From: Nocardia rhizosphaerihabitans
GTDB taxonomy: Bacteria > Actinomycetota > Actinomycetes > Mycobacteriales > Mycobacteriaceae
NCBI RefSeq assembly: GCF_014646295.1
Contig: NZ_BMNE01000006.1
Coordinates: 248,001 to 312,000 of the forward strand
DNA: 64,000 bases
Direction of reading: 5' to 3'
Below the pieces are notes generated by a model. It was not told the DNA's origin and made no database searches. It saw only the letters and a program-made list of their open reading frames with translations. Positions 63,069 through 64,000 of this stretch are shown here, in pieces. How positions within the stretch are numbered: position 1 is the first letter of the stretch; every line of letters begins with the position of its first letter. The translations under genes and the position numbers were made by a program.

Positions 63069-64000
63069 ATGACCAGAGGTCTGGGCTTCAGCATCGGTAC
63101 GGTCAATGCGATTACGGCGGCAGTAGCCGATGATCCGGCCAAACCGACGGTGCGCATACGGCGTACCGCACTCACCTTCGACGAAGCGGGCAGGCCCCGC
63201 ATCGGAGCGATCAACGAATTCGCCTCGGCGGTGACGGATTTCGCGGACCTGGGCCGCGAACCGGAGCCGATGGTGATCGGTGGCCGGTTCTACTCGGCGA
63301 CCAACCTGATCGCCGCGGTGGTCACGGGGCTCATCGAGCTGGCCGAGCCGGCCGCCGGTGCCGTATTGACCTATCCGGCAGTGTATTCCGACAAACAGGT
63401 CGGGCTGCTCGGGCAGGCGCTGCACCTGGCCGGCGCCGGGCAGGTGTTGCTCGCGCCCGAACCGGTCGCCGCCGCGGAATGGCTCGAGGCCGACCAGGGG
63501 CCGTTGGCTCCGGGTTTCGTCCTCGTCTACGACCTGGGTGCGAACAGTCTCGACCTCACCGTTCTGCGCGTCGGACCGGACTGGCCGCACCATCCCATGG
63601 TCGGAACTCCGATGCGCTCCACCGACTTCGGTGGCAAGCCGCTGGGGGAGATGGTCGCCCGCTACGCCCGTTCGCCCCGGTCGAGCCGCGCCACGCAGAT
63701 GCTCACCTCGATGGTGAACATCGATGCGCTGCGATCCGAGCACATCCGCGACACCTTCCCCTTGGTCAGCAAGACTGTGGCCGCCGCGGGCCTGCGCTTG
63801 GCCGACCTCTCGCGCATCCTGGTAGTCGGCGGGGCTTCGCGTCCGCCCGAGGTCGCGCGCACGCTCGCCGAACTCGGCGTCCCGCTGGTCACTGTCGCCG
63901 ACCCCGGCCAGGTGGTCGCCTCCGGCGCGGCAGCCTTGGCGGCCCGCACGTTCGCCCCCGTGCAGCAGGGTGGTTCCTCGGCGCCGCATGTCGCCGTCTT
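63069..64000 (+). CDS. Hsp70-like actin-fold ATPase (partial, runs off right edge)
   Basis: From ATG the frame stays open to the window end (310 residues). It has a degenerate Hsp70/DnaK ATPase layout: phosphate loop 1 as GFSIGTVNA, phosphate loop 2 as VYDLGANSLDLTVL, and the adenosine motif ILVVGGASRPPEV. The loop-1 acidic residue of DnaK is not conserved, and the domain appears shorter than DnaK. Such Hsp70-family proteins of Nocardia and mycobacteria often carry C-terminal extensions with membrane or Pro-rich segments; that part is outside the window. Chaperone or signalling role is unknown. Confidence 0.75.
   Translation, partial: MTRGLGFSIGTVNAITAAVADDPAKPTVRIRRTALTFDEAGRPRIGAINEFASAVTDFADLGREPEPMVIGGRFYSATNLIAAVVTGLIELAEPAAGAVLTYPAVYSDKQVGLLGQALHLAGAGQVLLAPEPVAAAEWLEADQGPLAPGFVLVYDLGANSLDLTVLRVGPDWPHHPMVGTPMRSTDFGGKPLGEMVARYARSPRSSRATQMLTSMVNIDALRSEHIRDTFPLVSKTVAAAGLRLADLSRILVVGGASRPPEVARTLAELGVPLVTVADPGQVVASGAAALAARTFAPVQQGGSSAPHVAV

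Overview
The window looks like chromosomal DNA of a mycolic-acid actinomycete, most likely Nocardia or a close relative. The grounds are high GC, frequent GTG starts, ATGA/GTGA gene overlaps, an ESX chaperone (EspG), an MMPL transporter, and a gene order that I recall as the proA-to-cysA block of Mycobacterium tuberculosis (about Rv2427c down to Rv2397c). That block runs here on the + strand: proA, MoxR ATPase, VWA protein, nadD, rsfS, gpgP, octT, degV, comEA, comEC, holA, rpsT (opposite strand), the ATP-grasp / alpha-E / transglutaminase trio, a MazF-like gene divergent from lepA, a GH15 trehalase-like gene, and subI-cysT-cysW-cysA. The comparison is from memory and was not computed.

Left part (1-14.3 kb), mostly - strand: a type VII secretion module (EspG, a small helical protein, and a PPE-like protein with a long Pro-rich tail running off the edge), a 2-hydroxyacid dehydrogenase, a LigD-type polymerase, an MMPL exporter with an EXLDI-like protein behind one promoter/operator, a small secreted protein with a textbook terminator, an O-methyltransferase, a RecQ helicase with a phosphoribosyltransferase-like tail, RtcB and ribokinase.

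Middle (14.4-43.9 kb): the conserved block. It is interrupted at 23.8-29.6 kb by an accessory stretch (LexA-like repressor, DUF2332, a TetR/SDR pair with a nested palindromic operator, a 47-residue ORF plus a CPA1 antiporter, a DUF1269-like protein). A 46-bp identical direct repeat carrying two TTGTCCACA (DnaA-box-like) 9-mers lies inside and at the end of this stretch; the second copy is fused to a decayed piece of the DUF2332 gene. comEA and comEC are separated by a 181-codon ORF built of seven-residue repeats and joined to both by ATGA overlaps. comEC has a 45-bp x 4 tandem repeat in its metallo-beta-lactamase domain. octT has a ~280-residue N-terminal extension with PD-x-LF repeats.

Right part (44-64 kb): a PrrAB-like two-component pair, a Pro/Gly-rich protein followed by a dynamin-like GTPase whose P-loop lysine is replaced by Met, the GH15 gene, two tiny membrane proteins, a large inverted repeat, an M48 protease, and the sulfate uptake operon preceded by a Cys-containing leader peptide that suggests cysteine-responsive attenuation. 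Then come a truncated FAD oxidase, an AurF-like diiron oxygenase paired with FprB, an SDR, an AT-richer spacer, and the start of an Hsp70-like ATPase cut by the right edge. I saw no rRNA, tRNA, CRISPR array or intact insertion sequence.
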